Made by a program: the position numbers and the translations under genes | The notes under the pieces: model-generated | Told to the model about the DNA's origin: nothing | The model's database searches: none | What the model saw: only the letters and a program-made list of their open reading frames with translations | Shown: in pieces, positions 40,395-49,150 of the stretch | Layout: each line of letters opens with the position of its first letter | How positions within the stretch are numbered: position 1 is the stretch's first letter | NCBI RefSeq assembly: GCF_000425805.1 | Contig: NZ_AUED01000001.1 | Span: forward strand, 186,001-250,000 | Direction: 5' to 3' | DNA from: Pseudomonas vranovensis DSM 16006 | Lineage (GTDB): Bacteria > Pseudomonadota > Gammaproteobacteria > Pseudomonadales > Pseudomonadaceae | DNA length: 64,000 nucleotides

Positions 40395-42074
40395 ATGCAA
40401 TGGACTACCGCCTGCCCAGACTGGTGGCGGCGATTGGCTGCGGGTGAGTCGATCATTCCAGAGCCGCTGTTCCCTGATGAGGCCGAAGCCAGCCTTGAGG
40501 TGTTCAAGGGACTGAAGATCGTCGATGCCCCTGGCAGTCCGACAATCGAAGCCTCCTGCGCTCCGTGGGTGCTGGCCTTCGCCGGCGCTGTGTTCGGCAG
40601 CTACAACAGCGAGACCGGCGAGCGACTGATTCGGGAGGTAATGCTCTGCATACCGAAAAAAAACAGTAAGTCGACCATCGCCGCGGGCATCATGCTCACG
40701 GCTCTGATCCGCAACTGGCGCCTCTCGGCTGAGTTCATCATCCTGGCACCCACCAAGGAGGTTGCGGATAACTCATTCGTCCCGGCCAAAGACATGGTCA
40801 ACAACGATGAGGAGCTGAAAGCACTTCTCCATGTTCAACCTCACTTGCGGTTGATTACCCATCGAGAAACGGGGGCCACGCTGAAAGTGGTTGCCGCTGA
40901 CAGTGACGTGGTGGGTGGCAAGAAGGCGGTCGGCGTGTTGATCGACGAAGCCTGGCTGTTCGGCAAAAACCCGAAAGCAGCGGACATGATCCGCGAGGCT
41001 ACCGGCGGCCTGTTGTCCAGGCCGGAAGGCTTCATCATCTGGCTGACAACCCAGTCGAACGAGCCGCCGGCAGGCGTGTTCAGGTCGAAACTGTCGTATG
41101 CCCGCGGCGTTCGGGATGGCCGCATCGAGGACAACCGGTTCCTTCCGATCATCTACGAGTTCTCGCAAGAGATGATCAAAAGCGGCGAGGCACGGAAGCC
41201 CGAGAACTTCCACCTGGTAAACCCGAACATGGGTTACTCGGTCGACCGCCCGACGCTGGAACGCCTCTTCATGCAGGCGGAACTCGACGGCGAGGCAGAT
41301 CTGCGAGGCTTCCTGGCCAAGCACCTCAATATTGAAATCGGCTTGGCCCTGATGTCCGACAGCTGGGTCGGCGCTGAATTCTGGGAGCCACAGTCACTTC
41401 CAGGTCTGACGCTTGATGCGCTGCTCGCCCGGTGCGAGGTGGTGGATATTGGAGGTGACGGCGGCGGCCTCGATGACTTGCTCGGACTGGCCGTTCTCGG
41501 CCGTGAGATTGGTACCCGAAAGTGGCTGCACTGGGCGCATGCCTGGGCGCACCCATCCGTTCTGGAGCGGCGCAAGTCCGAAGCTCCCCGCCTAAGAGAC
41601 CTTGAGGCGACCGGCGATCTGACGATCGTTGAGCATATCGGAGACGACGTAGAGCAGTTGGCAGCCATTGTTGCCCGCGTCAATGCCACCGGTTTGCTGG
41701 ATAAGGTTGGCCTCGACCCAGCCGGCATCGGCGCGGTTCTCGACGCTCTGGCAGATGCCGGTGTCGAGGAAGACAAGATCGTGGGTATCTCCCAAGGCTG
41801 GAAGCTCACCGGTGCAATCAAGACGACCGAGCGCAAACTTGCCGAGGGCGCTCTTCTGCACTGCGGTCAGCCGCTGATGGCCTGGGCCTGCGGCAATGCG
41901 AAGGGTGTTCCTTCAGCCAACGCTTTCCTCATCACGAAACAGGCCTCGGGAACCGCAAAGATCGACCCGCTTATGGCCACATTCAACGCTGTTTCGCTGC
42001 TCAGCCTCAACCCAGAAGGGAGAGGCGGAATGGACAATTTCATGGCTGGCATTCGGGACCCTTTGATCGCATGA
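40395..42074 (+). CDS. Terminase large subunit
   Basis: A 559-residue packaging ATPase/nuclease of the Terminase_1 (HK97) family: Walker A-like MLCIPKKNSKSTIAAGIML, IILAPTKEVADNSF, Walker B VGVLIDEAWLF, coupling motif LTTQSNEPPAG, and C-terminal RNase H-like nuclease with acidic residues in VDIGGDGGGLDDLLGLAVLG. Drives DNA into proheads and makes the ends. Confidence 0.93.
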   Translation: MQWTTACPDWWRRLAAGESIIPEPLFPDEAEASLEVFKGLKIVDAPGSPTIEASCAPWVLAFAGAVFGSYNSETGERLIREVMLCIPKKNSKSTIAAGIMLTALIRNWRLSAEFIILAPTKEVADNSFVPAKDMVNNDEELKALLHVQPHLRLITHRETGATLKVVAADSDVVGGKKAVGVLIDEAWLFGKNPKAADMIREATGGLLSRPEGFIIWLTTQSNEPPAGVFRSKLSYARGVRDGRIEDNRFLPIIYEFSQEMIKSGEARKPENFHLVNPNMGYSVDRPTLERLFMQAELDGEADLRGFLAKHLNIEIGLALMSDSWVGAEFWEPQSLPGLTLDALLARCEVVDIGGDGGGLDDLLGLAVLGREIGTRKWLHWAHAWAHPSVLERRKSEAPRLRDLEATGDLTIVEHIGDDVEQLAAIVARVNATGLLDKVGLDPAGIGAVLDALADAGVEEDKIVGISQGWKLTGAIKTTERKLAEGALLHCGQPLMAWACGNAKGVPSANAFLITKQASGTAKIDPLMATFNAVSLLSLNPEGRGGMDNFMAGIRDPLIA

Positions 42075-42232
42075 GCGCAATCCACTATTTCATCATCACC
42101 GCATTGGCGGCCTTTTGCATGGCTTGCGCTGGCGTCTGGATGTTGGCCGGTACCGGCTGGGCCTTACTCGCGGGAGCGCTGAGCTTGTTCAGCATCGCGG
42201 CGTTCATTCGCAGGGGGCTGGCCAGTGATTAA
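42071..42232 (+). CDS. 53-residue two-helix membrane protein
   Basis: Starts in the terminase stop (ATGA) and ends inside the portal start (GTGATTAA). Sequence has two hydrophobic helices (IHYFIITALAAFCMACAGVWML and LLAGALSLFSIAAF) with a basic turn at the end (IRRGLASD). Small membrane proteins between terL and portal recur in HK97-like phages; function unknown. Confidence 0.7.
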   Translation: MSAIHYFIITALAAFCMACAGVWMLAGTGWALLAGALSLFSIAAFIRRGLASD

Positions 42233-43535
42233 AACCCTATCCCAAGCATTGGGGGCTGCCGCCACCAAGCCTTCAGCCAACATGAGTGATTGGTTGGGCA
42301 AAAGTATCAAGCTGTCGGATGGCGGTTTCTGGAGTGCATTTCTGGGTGCCCAATCCAGTAGTGGCAAGTCAGTCAGCGTCGACAAGGCGATGCGACTGTC
42401 TACGGTGTGGGCGTGTGTCCGGATCATCTCGACTTCCGTAGCTGGCTTGCCGTTGAGCATCTATCGGCGAATGCCGGATGGCAGCCGCGAGAGTGCCCGC
42501 GACTTCCCGCTGTATGACGTGGTGCATACCAGCCCCAACGAGGATATGGCCGCCTTCCACTTCTGGCAGGCTGTCGTCGCCTCGATGTTGCTGTGGGGTA
42601 ACGCCTATTGCGAGATTCATCGTTCTGCTGGGCGCGTGATTGCTCTCGACTTCCTGATGCCGTCGCGAGTCGACCTGGAGTTCGATGATGATGGCCGGCT
42701 CAGGTATTTCTTCCGGCCTCGAAAGGGGAGTCGCCGGGAGATCGATCGGCAGAACATGCTGCACATCCCAGCATTTACCTTGGATGGCCGAGTTGGCCTT
42801 TCTGCTATTCGGTACGGCGCGGATGTGTTCGGTTCTGCGATGTCGGCAGATGACGCCGCTAACAGCACCTTCCGAAACGGCATGATGCCCACGGTCGCGT
42901 TCTCGGTGGACAAGACGCTGAATCCGGCCCAGCGCGTTGAGTTCCGTGAGTACGTGAAGACAATCTCCGGGGCATTGAATGCGGGCAAGAGTCCAGTGCT
43001 CGAACAGGGCGTGAAGCCGGAGATGATTGGCATCAATCCCGCCGATGCACAGCTGCTGGAGTCGAGAGGACATAGTATCGAGGAAATCTGCCGATGGTTT
43101 GGCGTCCCGCCTTGGATGGTTATGAAGACCGACAAAGGCAGCAATTGGGGCACCGGCTTGGAGCAGCAGCAGATCGCGTTTCTCACCTACTGCATCATGT
43201 CGTTCACTGCGCCGATCGAGCAGTGCGTGAACAAGTGGTGCATGACGGCAGTTGATCGGATTAAGTTCTATTCGGAGTTCTCACTTGAGGCGTTCCTGCG
43301 GGCCGACAGCTCAGGGCGTGCGGCGTACCTCAGCACAATGGCCCAGAACGGCTTCATCACCCGCAATGAGGGCCGCCGCAAGGACAACATGCCTCACATG
43401 CCTGGCGGGGACGTCCTGACGGTTCAGTCGAACCTAGTGCCGTTGGACCAGTTGGGCAAACAAAACGATGGTCAGGCCGCACGGGCCGCACTGATGCACT
43501 GGCTGCAAGAGCCGGAAAACAATCCACGGGAGTAG
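42225..43535 (+). CDS. Portal protein, HK97 family
   Basis: A 436-residue portal: VDKAMRLSTVWACVRIISTSVAGLPLSIYRR, HTSPNEDMAAFHFWQAVVASMLLWGNAYCEI, GLSAIRYGADVFGSAMSADDAANSTFRNGMMP and EICRWFGVPPWMV are diagnostic. It forms the dodecameric ring at the prohead vertex through which DNA enters. Starts with GTG overlapping the small membrane gene. Confidence 0.93.
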   Translation: MIKTLSQALGAAATKPSANMSDWLGKSIKLSDGGFWSAFLGAQSSSGKSVSVDKAMRLSTVWACVRIISTSVAGLPLSIYRRMPDGSRESARDFPLYDVVHTSPNEDMAAFHFWQAVVASMLLWGNAYCEIHRSAGRVIALDFLMPSRVDLEFDDDGRLRYFFRPRKGSRREIDRQNMLHIPAFTLDGRVGLSAIRYGADVFGSAMSADDAANSTFRNGMMPTVAFSVDKTLNPAQRVEFREYVKTISGALNAGKSPVLEQGVKPEMIGINPADAQLLESRGHSIEEICRWFGVPPWMVMKTDKGSNWGTGLEQQQIAFLTYCIMSFTAPIEQCVNKWCMTAVDRIKFYSEFSLEAFLRADSSGRAAYLSTMAQNGFITRNEGRRKDNMPHMPGGDVLTVQSNLVPLDQLGKQNDGQAARAALMHWLQEPENNPRE

Positions 43536-43538
43536 CCC

Positions 43539-44396
43539 ATGAAACACAAGATCCAGTCTCGCGGCCTGCGCAGCGAGATGAGCCCGCGCGCGCTCGATAA
43601 ATGGAACCCCGCGATTCAGGCAGCCGTTGAGAATACCTCGGACACCATCACGGTTTACGGTGTGATCGGCGAAGACTGGTATGGCGAGGGTGTAACGCTG
43701 AAACGAATCGATGCGGCCTTGCGGGCTATCGGAGACCGCGACGTCACCGTCTACATCAACTCGCCGGGCGGCGACATGTTTGAAGGAATTGCCATTTACC
43801 ATCGCCTTCGTGAACACAGTCACAAGGTCACCACCAAGGTGCTCGGCATGGCGGCCAGCGCTGCTTCGATTGTCTTCCTCGCTGGTGGTACGCGAGAGGT
43901 AGCCAGCAGCGCCTTCCTCATGATTCACAACTGCTGGACCTGGCTCGCCGGCAATCGTCACTACCTTCGCGACATCGCTGATGACATGGAGGAGTTCGAT
44001 GCCGCTATGGCCGACCTCTATGCCGAGACCAGCGGCCAGTCTGCAGAAGATATGACCGAACTGATGGACGACGAAACCTATATCCGTGGCAAGCGCGCCG
44101 TGGATCTGGGCTTGGCCACCGGGCTGTTGTCGTCCGCCGAGATCACCGAGCGCGAAACCGAAGAGACCGCACAGGCCAGTGCGCTCAAAGCTATGGACGT
44201 TGCCCTGGCTAAGGCCGGCATGCCTCGCTCCGAGCGCCGCGAACTGTTCGCCAGTTTCAAGTCCGGCATGCCTCGCGCTGCCGGCGGGGGTACGCATAAC
44301 GCTGCCCTGACCGACAAGCCTAGCGCTGTTGCGCCAGACCTTTCCGCCTCTCTGAGCGCGGCAACCAATCTCCTCAATTCTCTGAAAGGAAAGTAA
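43539..44396 (+). CDS. ClpP-like prohead maturation protease
   Basis: A 285-residue S14-family serine protease: VTVYINSPGGDMFEGIAIYHRLREHSHKVTTKVLGMAASAASIVFLAG holds the nucleophile Ser (MAASAAS), AFLMIHNCWTW the His. It degrades the capsid delta domain and itself after assembly. The C-terminal 80 residues are a probable scaffold or release tail. Confidence 0.92.
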   Translation: MKHKIQSRGLRSEMSPRALDKWNPAIQAAVENTSDTITVYGVIGEDWYGEGVTLKRIDAALRAIGDRDVTVYINSPGGDMFEGIAIYHRLREHSHKVTTKVLGMAASAASIVFLAGGTREVASSAFLMIHNCWTWLAGNRHYLRDIADDMEEFDAAMADLYAETSGQSAEDMTELMDDETYIRGKRAVDLGLATGLLSSAEITERETEETAQASALKAMDVALAKAGMPRSERRELFASFKSGMPRAAGGGTHNAALTDKPSAVAPDLSASLSAATNLLNSLKGK

Positions 44397-44398
44397 CC

Positions 44399-45586
44399 AT
44401 GGACTTTGAAGCCCAAGTCAAGGAACTCAACGCCAGCCTCAAGGGCATTGGCGACCAGATCAAAGCCCAAGCCGAGGCGACTGACAAACAGATCAAGGCC
44501 TCCGGCGAGATGACTGCCGAGACACGCGCCAAGGTCGACGAGCTGCTGACCAAGCAGGGCGAGCTTCAGGCACGCCTGGGCGAGGCCGAGCAGAAGCTCG
44601 TAAATGCGAGCCGTGACCGCTCTCACCAGGTTGAGCCGCAAAAGTCGGTCGGGGCGCTGGTGATCGGCAGTGAAGAAATGCAGGACATGAACTCGTCCTT
44701 CCGTGGTTCGCGTCGTGTATCCGTCCCGCGTGCGGCAATCACCACAGCCACTGGTGGTGATCTCGTGCCTGCCCAGCGCTTGGCAGGTGTCGTCGCACCG
44801 CCTCAGCGTCGCCTGACTATCCGCGACCTGGTAGCGCCGGGCGAAACGGAATCGAACTCTATCGAGTACATCCGCGAAACCGGCTTCACCAACAGCGCCC
44901 GCACCGTCGCTGAAACCACCGCCAAGCCGTACTCCGACCTGACCTTCGCTCTGGCCACCGCGAACGTCCGAACCATCGCTCACCTGTTCAAGGCGAGCCG
45001 ACAAATGCTCGACGATGCAAAAGCGTTGCAGAGCTACATCGATGGCCGCGCGCGCTACGGTCTGAATATGGCCGAAGAGGCTCAGTTGCTCTACGGCAGC
45101 GGCACTGGCGCGAATCTTCAGGGCCTCATGACCGTTGCGCAGCTGTACGCGGCTCCCGCGGGCGTAGCGGTGGTAGGCGAGCAGCGCATTGACCGTTTGC
45201 GTCTGGCGCTGTTGCAGGCCGAGCTGGCTGAGTTTCCGTCGGACGGCATTGTGCTGAACCCGATTGACTGGGCGGCGATCGAGCTGACCAAGGACGGTGA
45301 GGGGCGCTACATCATCGGTCAGCCCCAGAGCGGCACTGACGCTCGCCTCTGGAATCGTCCAGTAGTGTCCACCCAGGCCATGACCCAGAACGACTTCCTG
45401 GTCGGGGCCTTCAAGCTCGGTGCGCAGATCTTCGATCGGATGGAAATCGAAGTGCTGATCTCAACCGAGAACGACAAGGACTTCGAGAACAACATGGCGA
45501 CGATCCGTGCGGAAGAGCGACTGGCGTTCGCCATCTACCGTGAAGAAGCCTTTGTCACTGGCCCGCTGACCACAGTCACTCCCTAA
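44399..45586 (+). CDS. Major capsid protein, HK97 fold
   Basis: A 395-residue capsid protein. Residues 1-90 are a coiled-coil delta domain (AQVKELNASLKGIGDQIKAQAEATDKQIKA ... LLTKQGELQARLGEAEQKL) acting as internal scaffold; the mature shell domain follows (VVAPPQRRLTIRDLVAPGETESNSIEYIRE ... ANVRTIAHLFKASRQMLDDAKALQSYIDGRARYGLN). The protease should cut near residue 100-110. Confidence 0.93.
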   Translation: MDFEAQVKELNASLKGIGDQIKAQAEATDKQIKASGEMTAETRAKVDELLTKQGELQARLGEAEQKLVNASRDRSHQVEPQKSVGALVIGSEEMQDMNSSFRGSRRVSVPRAAITTATGGDLVPAQRLAGVVAPPQRRLTIRDLVAPGETESNSIEYIRETGFTNSARTVAETTAKPYSDLTFALATANVRTIAHLFKASRQMLDDAKALQSYIDGRARYGLNMAEEAQLLYGSGTGANLQGLMTVAQLYAAPAGVAVVGEQRIDRLRLALLQAELAEFPSDGIVLNPIDWAAIELTKDGEGRYIIGQPQSGTDARLWNRPVVSTQAMTQNDFLVGAFKLGAQIFDRMEIEVLISTENDKDFENNMATIRAEERLAFAIYREEAFVTGPLTTVTP

Positions 45587-45633
45587 ATCTTCTGCCGCGC
45601 GGCGCCGGTGATGGCGCCGATTGGAGTACTCCT

Positions 45634-46167
45634 ATGGCACGTAAACAGGAAACACCAGCATCCACGGCGGAGGCGAAAGATTCTGCCTCGCCTACTGAGC
45701 TCAATACAGCTCACGCTGAGAATGGCAGCGTAACCCCTTCGCCTGAAGCACCGGTCTCATCGGGTCTTGGCGAAGGCGGAACCTCTTCAGCCGAACCCGG
45801 GGCCACGGGGAGTGCAGGTCAGGATCAGACAGTAGGCCAGGCAGGCTCGACCCTCGCGACCGATGTGACAGCAACCGATCAGTCTGCAAACGCCAATGCC
45901 GAAGCTGCTGGCGCAAGCGCTCCGGATGATTCCGACCAAGCCGGATCGGTGGCAGCTGAAACCGGCTATGACTTCAATCAGCCCGGCAGTGGAGAAGAAC
46001 CTGCTGCCAATCCCAACCCTGCGGTGGTTCAGATTTACCCTATGCGCTCCTACATGGACGAGGGTGAACTGCGTCGTCGCGGAGGCCCGGCCTATACGGT
46101 CCCGCGTCGTCACGCCGAGGAACTGGTTCAGAAAAATCTGGCCTCATTTGACCCGCTGAAGGAGTAA
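45634..46167 (+). CDS. Low-complexity head-associated protein
   Basis: A 177-residue protein whose first 125 residues are Ser/Thr/Ala/Gly/Pro/acidic low-complexity and surely disordered; the last 45 form a folded piece (VQIYPMRSYMDEGELRRRGGPAYTVPRRHAEELVQKNLA) of the same shape as the 56-residue protein at 46846. Follows the capsid gene, where decoration or head-fibre proteins sit. Role inferred. Confidence 0.6.
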   Translation: MARKQETPASTAEAKDSASPTELNTAHAENGSVTPSPEAPVSSGLGEGGTSSAEPGATGSAGQDQTVGQAGSTLATDVTATDQSANANAEAAGASAPDDSDQAGSVAAETGYDFNQPGSGEEPAANPNPAVVQIYPMRSYMDEGELRRRGGPAYTVPRRHAEELVQKNLASFDPLKE

Positions 46168-46170
46168 GCG

Positions 46171-46512
46171 ATGCCCATTATCAGCATGGCTATCGCTCGC
46201 CAACATCTTCGCGATCCTGACGACGATGACGAGTACCTGCTACTTCTGATCGCGGCGGCGGAAGGGAAGGCGATGGACTACCTGAACCGCAGGTTTTATG
46301 CCGACGAGGATTCGATGGCCGCTGCTGTTGCTGCCGATGAGGCTGGTGAGTCGCCCATATTGATCAATGCTGCAATCAAAGGAGCCTGCCTGCTGATACT
46401 GGGCCACCTTTACGCGAACCGTGAAGACGTTGTCACCGGCACGATCGCCACAGCAATGCCCATGGGTTCTCAGGCCCTGCTGACACCACATCGAATCGGG
46501 TGGGGCGTATGA
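46171..46512 (+). CDS. Head-tail connector (HK97 gp6-like)
   Basis: A 113-residue helical connector: ARQHLRDPDDDDEYLLLLIAAAEGKAMDYLNRRFYAD and LINAAIKGACLLILGHLYANREDVVTG are the gp6/gp15-family pattern. Extends the portal ring. Its stop overlaps the next start by ATGA. Confidence 0.88.
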   Translation: MPIISMAIARQHLRDPDDDDEYLLLLIAAAEGKAMDYLNRRFYADEDSMAAAVAADEAGESPILINAAIKGACLLILGHLYANREDVVTGTIATAMPMGSQALLTPHRIGWGV

Positions 46513-46835
46513 GGGCCGGTCGCCTTCGTCATCGTTGCACGGTGACCTTTCCGCGGCGGGTGCAAAACAGTTCCGGCGGTGCCGAAGAAACATGGGTGGC
46601 GGCAACCCCTCCGGAACTGTGGGCCGAGATCAGGTTGCCTAGCGGTCGCGTTTCAGCAGTCGCCGAGCAACTGGAGGCAGTCGTTACCGCCGAAATTCTC
46701 GTCAGGCCTCGAGGCGACATTGTCGCCGGCTGGCGGCTGACCAGGCGCGGCGTGACTTACAAGGTCGAGGCCGTCCTAATTGATAACTCCGGGACGCTGA
46801 TGAGGCTGCTTTGCTCGTCCGTGCCAAATCCATGA
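46509..46835 (+). CDS. Head closure / head-tail joining protein
   Basis: A 108-residue beta-barrel protein of the SPP1 gp16 / Phage_H_T_join family: MRAGRLRHRCTVTFPRRVQNSSGGAEETWV, LWAEIRLPSGRV and DIVAGWRLTRRGVTYKVEAVL. Closes the connector after packaging. ATG 46509 overlaps the connector stop. Confidence 0.85.
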   Translation: MRAGRLRHRCTVTFPRRVQNSSGGAEETWVAATPPELWAEIRLPSGRVSAVAEQLEAVVTAEILVRPRGDIVAGWRLTRRGVTYKVEAVLIDNSGTLMRLLCSSVPNP

Positions 46836-46845
46836 GGTACAACCA

Positions 46846-47016
46846 ATGAAGATTCGAGCACTGGGCCCACTCTCCGGCGCTGTCGGCGAGCGGGCGAAGG
46901 GTGAAGAGTTTGACGTGTCAGCTGAAGACGGTAAGGGGCTGATCGCCCGTGGCTACGCCGAAGAGGTCATCGAGAAGGCGACCAAGCCAGCCAAGGGCGA
47001 TCAGGCCAAGGAGTAG
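46846..47016 (+). CDS. 56-residue head/tail-region protein
   Basis: Reads MKIRALGPLSGAVGERAKG, then EEFDVSAEDGKGLIARGYAEEV and a Lys-rich tail. The V...G..F.V....G..LI.RG.A pattern is common in short phage proteins near connectors and repeats the C-terminal shape of the 45634 gene product. GAGGT precedes the ATG. Function unknown. Confidence 0.65.
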   Translation: MKIRALGPLSGAVGERAKGEEFDVSAEDGKGLIARGYAEEVIEKATKPAKGDQAKE

Positions 47017-47019
47017 GCC

Positions 47020-47592
47020 ATGGCTCGCCGCTCCAGGATGTCCGGCGACTTCAAGCTTCGCCGCCTTCTGCGCAACATCCACAAGAACATGGATAACGAG
47101 CTGAAGCCGGCGATGCAGAAGGCCGCCGACCGCATGCTGCAAACGATGAAGGACCTGGTGCCTAAAGACACGGGGGAAGCCGCCGCAGCGCTGACGGCGT
47201 TCGTATCGTCCAGCGGGCTGAATGCGGAAATCGGTCTGCGCGGAAAGCTCAACAACCAACGTTACTTTTACCTGCGCTTCATCGAGTACGGCACCAAAGG
47301 CTACTCCGGCAAGCTCTATCACCGTGCCGATGCAAGCGCCGCGTCAGGCACCCACACCACCAACCGTGACCGCTCAAAGCTCAAGGGCAAGAACCGGCTG
47401 GGGCGGCGCGATACCAAGAACAAGAGCGACGGCACCCACTTCTTCGGTAAGTACCCGAACATTCCAGCCAGACCGGCACATCCCTGGCTCAGGCCAGCGA
47501 TGCAGGTCAATCGGGAGTTCGTCCTGGCAGAGATCGAGGCGGCAATCACCCGCACGCTGCGCAAGGCAAGCCAGGGGGTAGGGAATGGCTGA
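47020..47592 (+). CDS. HK97 gp10-family neck protein
   Basis: A 190-residue protein of the HK97 gp10 family: LRRLLRNIHKNMDNELKPAMQKAADRMLQTMKDLVPKDTGEAAAALTAFVSS, NQRYFYLRFIEYGTKGY and IPARPAHPWLRPAMQVNRE. Joins head and tail. Overlaps the next gene by 8 bases. Confidence 0.88.
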   Translation: MARRSRMSGDFKLRRLLRNIHKNMDNELKPAMQKAADRMLQTMKDLVPKDTGEAAAALTAFVSSSGLNAEIGLRGKLNNQRYFYLRFIEYGTKGYSGKLYHRADASAASGTHTTNRDRSKLKGKNRLGRRDTKNKSDGTHFFGKYPNIPARPAHPWLRPAMQVNREFVLAEIEAAITRTLRKASQGVGNG

Positions 47593-47971
47593 TCCATCTG
47601 TCGCGCTCCAGCAAGCCTTGTTTGCGAGGCTTGTGGCTGAGGTCAGCTGCCCCGTTCACGACGGCGCACCGATGAACACACCGAAGCCCTATGTCTCCAT
47701 TGACCGGGAAGTTTCTACGAACATTCGGCCAATTGCAGGCCGCAAGCGTGAGCAGCGCTTGATCTACCTGTCGGTGTGGTCCGATGCCATCGGCCAGGCC
47801 GAGGTGAAGCGCATCAACGGCGAGATCATCAACGCCCTGGACGAGCGCAAGTTGCCACTGGCAACCGGCCGGGCAGTCTCTGTTCGTATCGAGCAGGCCG
47901 ACGCCCAGCGCGATGCCGACGGAATTACGTATCAGGGTTCGATCACGGTCCGCGTGATCACCACTCACTGA
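47585..47971 (+). CDS. Tail completion / terminator protein (DUF3168)
   Basis: A 128-residue DUF3168-type protein: PSVALQQALFARLVAEVSCPVHDGAPMNTPKPYVSIDREVSTNIRP and GQAEVKRINGEIINALDE. Caps the tail tube for joining to the head, like lambda U. A GC hairpin with T-run (about 47980-47998) separates it from the tube gene. Confidence 0.82.
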   Translation: MADPSVALQQALFARLVAEVSCPVHDGAPMNTPKPYVSIDREVSTNIRPIAGRKREQRLIYLSVWSDAIGQAEVKRINGEIINALDERKLPLATGRAVSVRIEQADAQRDADGITYQGSITVRVITTH

Positions 47972-48026
47972 ACACACCACCGGCCGCGTCGCGGCTTTTA
48001 TCCAACGTGGCTTTGGAGGAACACCC

Positions 48027-48530
48027 ATGCCCGCAGAAGACAATCTCAATACGGCCGCCGGCTGCCGACTCGCCATCGGCAGTAAAACCGCAGCTGGCAC
48101 CGAAACCCAGTACAAAGCCGACACCTACATCGATGTGGGCGAGATCGAAGACCTGGGCGAATTTGGCGATACCTTCAGCGCGGTGAACTTCACCGCACTG
48201 AGTGATGGTCGGGTGCGCAAATACAAAGGCACCGCCGACGCGGGCAATATGACACTGACTGTTGGCCTGGACAGCGGGGACGCCGGTCAGAAGGCGGTGG
48301 CGGTGGCTCACAAGGACCGCACCAAGGGTAACTACAACATCAAGGTCACCCTGAACGACGGTGATCCTGACGCCACCCCGGCAATCCTGCCGACCACTTT
48401 CTACTTCGGCGTGAAGGTCATGAACAACACCGTAGCCCCAGGCGCAGCCGACAACGTCGTGCGCCGCAACATGACGCTCGCCATCAACACCGAAATTCTC
48501 GAAATCCTGGCCGGTCCTGCTGCCCCGTAA
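48027..48530 (+). CDS. Major tail tube protein
   Basis: A 167-residue tube protein (lambda V-like): LAIGSKTAAGTETQYKADTYIDVGEIEDLGEFGDTFSAVNFTALSDGRVRKYKGTADAGNMTLTVGLDSGDAGQKAVAVAHKDRTKGNYNIKVTL. GGAGG upstream and a terminator right at its stop codon point to high, separately tuned expression. Confidence 0.9.
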   Translation: MPAEDNLNTAAGCRLAIGSKTAAGTETQYKADTYIDVGEIEDLGEFGDTFSAVNFTALSDGRVRKYKGTADAGNMTLTVGLDSGDAGQKAVAVAHKDRTKGNYNIKVTLNDGDPDATPAILPTTFYFGVKVMNNTVAPGAADNVVRRNMTLAINTEILEILAGPAAP

Positions 48531-48555
48531 CTGACGGGGCTTGCGCCTTTTTTCT
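48522..48555 (+). terminator. Hairpin embracing the tail-tube stop codon
   Basis: GCCCCGT-AACTG-ACGGGGC, with the TAA in the loop, then TTGCGCCTTTTTTC. A 7-bp perfect stem followed after a short gap by six T. Probably a partial terminator lowering expression of chaperone and tape-measure genes. Confidence 0.7.
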
Positions 48556-48567
48556 GTGAGAACCCAA

Positions 48568-48912
48568 ATGAGCGAAGCCCTACATGGCACTGTCACCTTG
48601 GTGATCGGTGCGCGCACCTACACCCTGAAACCGACGCTGGATGCAGCATTGCGAATTGAAGCTCGCTTCGGCGGTTTGCGCGGCGCGCTGGAATCGATGC
48701 GTCTGATGAGCATCGCGGCCTGCGCTGACATTGTCGTCGCCGGTGCTGGCCTGGCGCCCGAACAGCACCAGGTCGTTGCCGCTGAGGTGTTCCACACCGG
48801 CGTGGCCAAGGTGTCGGGCCAACTGACCGAATTCATCACCACTCTGCTCAATCCCGTGCCGCCAAGCGTGGTCGCCCGGGGAAAGGACGAGGCGGTCAGC
48901 ACAGCGCAGTGA
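48568..48912 (+). CDS. Tail assembly chaperone (lambda G equivalent)
   Basis: A 114-residue chaperone of the GTA-gp10/lambda G type: TVTLVIGARTYTLKPTLDAALRIEARFGGLRGALESMRLMSIAACADIVVAGAGL. Coats the tape measure during tail assembly. Near its 3' end it carries a GGGAAAG slippery heptamer in the correct phase, so a fraction of ribosomes should make a G-T fusion. Confidence 0.85.
   Translation: MSEALHGTVTLVIGARTYTLKPTLDAALRIEARFGGLRGALESMRLMSIAACADIVVAGAGLAPEQHQVVAAEVFHTGVAKVSGQLTEFITTLLNPVPPSVVARGKDEAVSTAQ
48879..48885 (+). promoter_or_regulatory. Programmed -1 frameshift site GGGAAAG
   Basis: G-GGA-AAG lies in zero frame of the chaperone gene (codons CGG GGA AAG, 48877-48885), the same heptamer lambda uses between G and T. 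A -1 slip continues through GGA CGA GGC into the frame of the next gene and gives a product of about 191 residues. Confidence 0.8.
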
Positions 48913-49142
48913 AGAACGGCAGCTACGTCGACTACCTGTTCGGCGTAGCCACCGGCTGGCTTGGCTGGCCGCCCGACATTGCCTGGCACACGCCGATTCC
49001 GCAAATCATGCTCGCACTCGATGCTCGTCTCGATTGGACGGGGCGCGGTCAAAGCCAAGGGAACGCTCAGTCAGCGCCTCAGAAGCGTGAAAGCGTCGCG
49101 GACAGGTTGAAGAACTTCCTGCGAGGTCGCCCGAAACAGTAG
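48909..49142 (+). CDS. T extension of the tail chaperone (GT frameshift partner)
   Basis: A 77-codon frame (from GTG 48909) in -1 register to G: NGSYVDYLFGVATGWLGWPPDIAWHTPIPQIMLALDARLDWTGRG. In lambda T is made only as the GT fusion; here the frame is open from the slippery site to its stop, so the start codon may be unused. GT recruits the tape measure and tail tube subunits. Confidence 0.82.
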   Translation: MKNGSYVDYLFGVATGWLGWPPDIAWHTPIPQIMLALDARLDWTGRGQSQGNAQSAPQKRESVADRLKNFLRGRPKQ

Positions 49143-49150
49143 ATAGCGTG

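Noticed and set aside
47980..47998. GCCGC/GCGGC hairpin with TTTTA before the tail tube gene
   Set aside because: Stem of only five pairs; kept as part of the general hairpin pattern but not strong enough for its own terminator entry.
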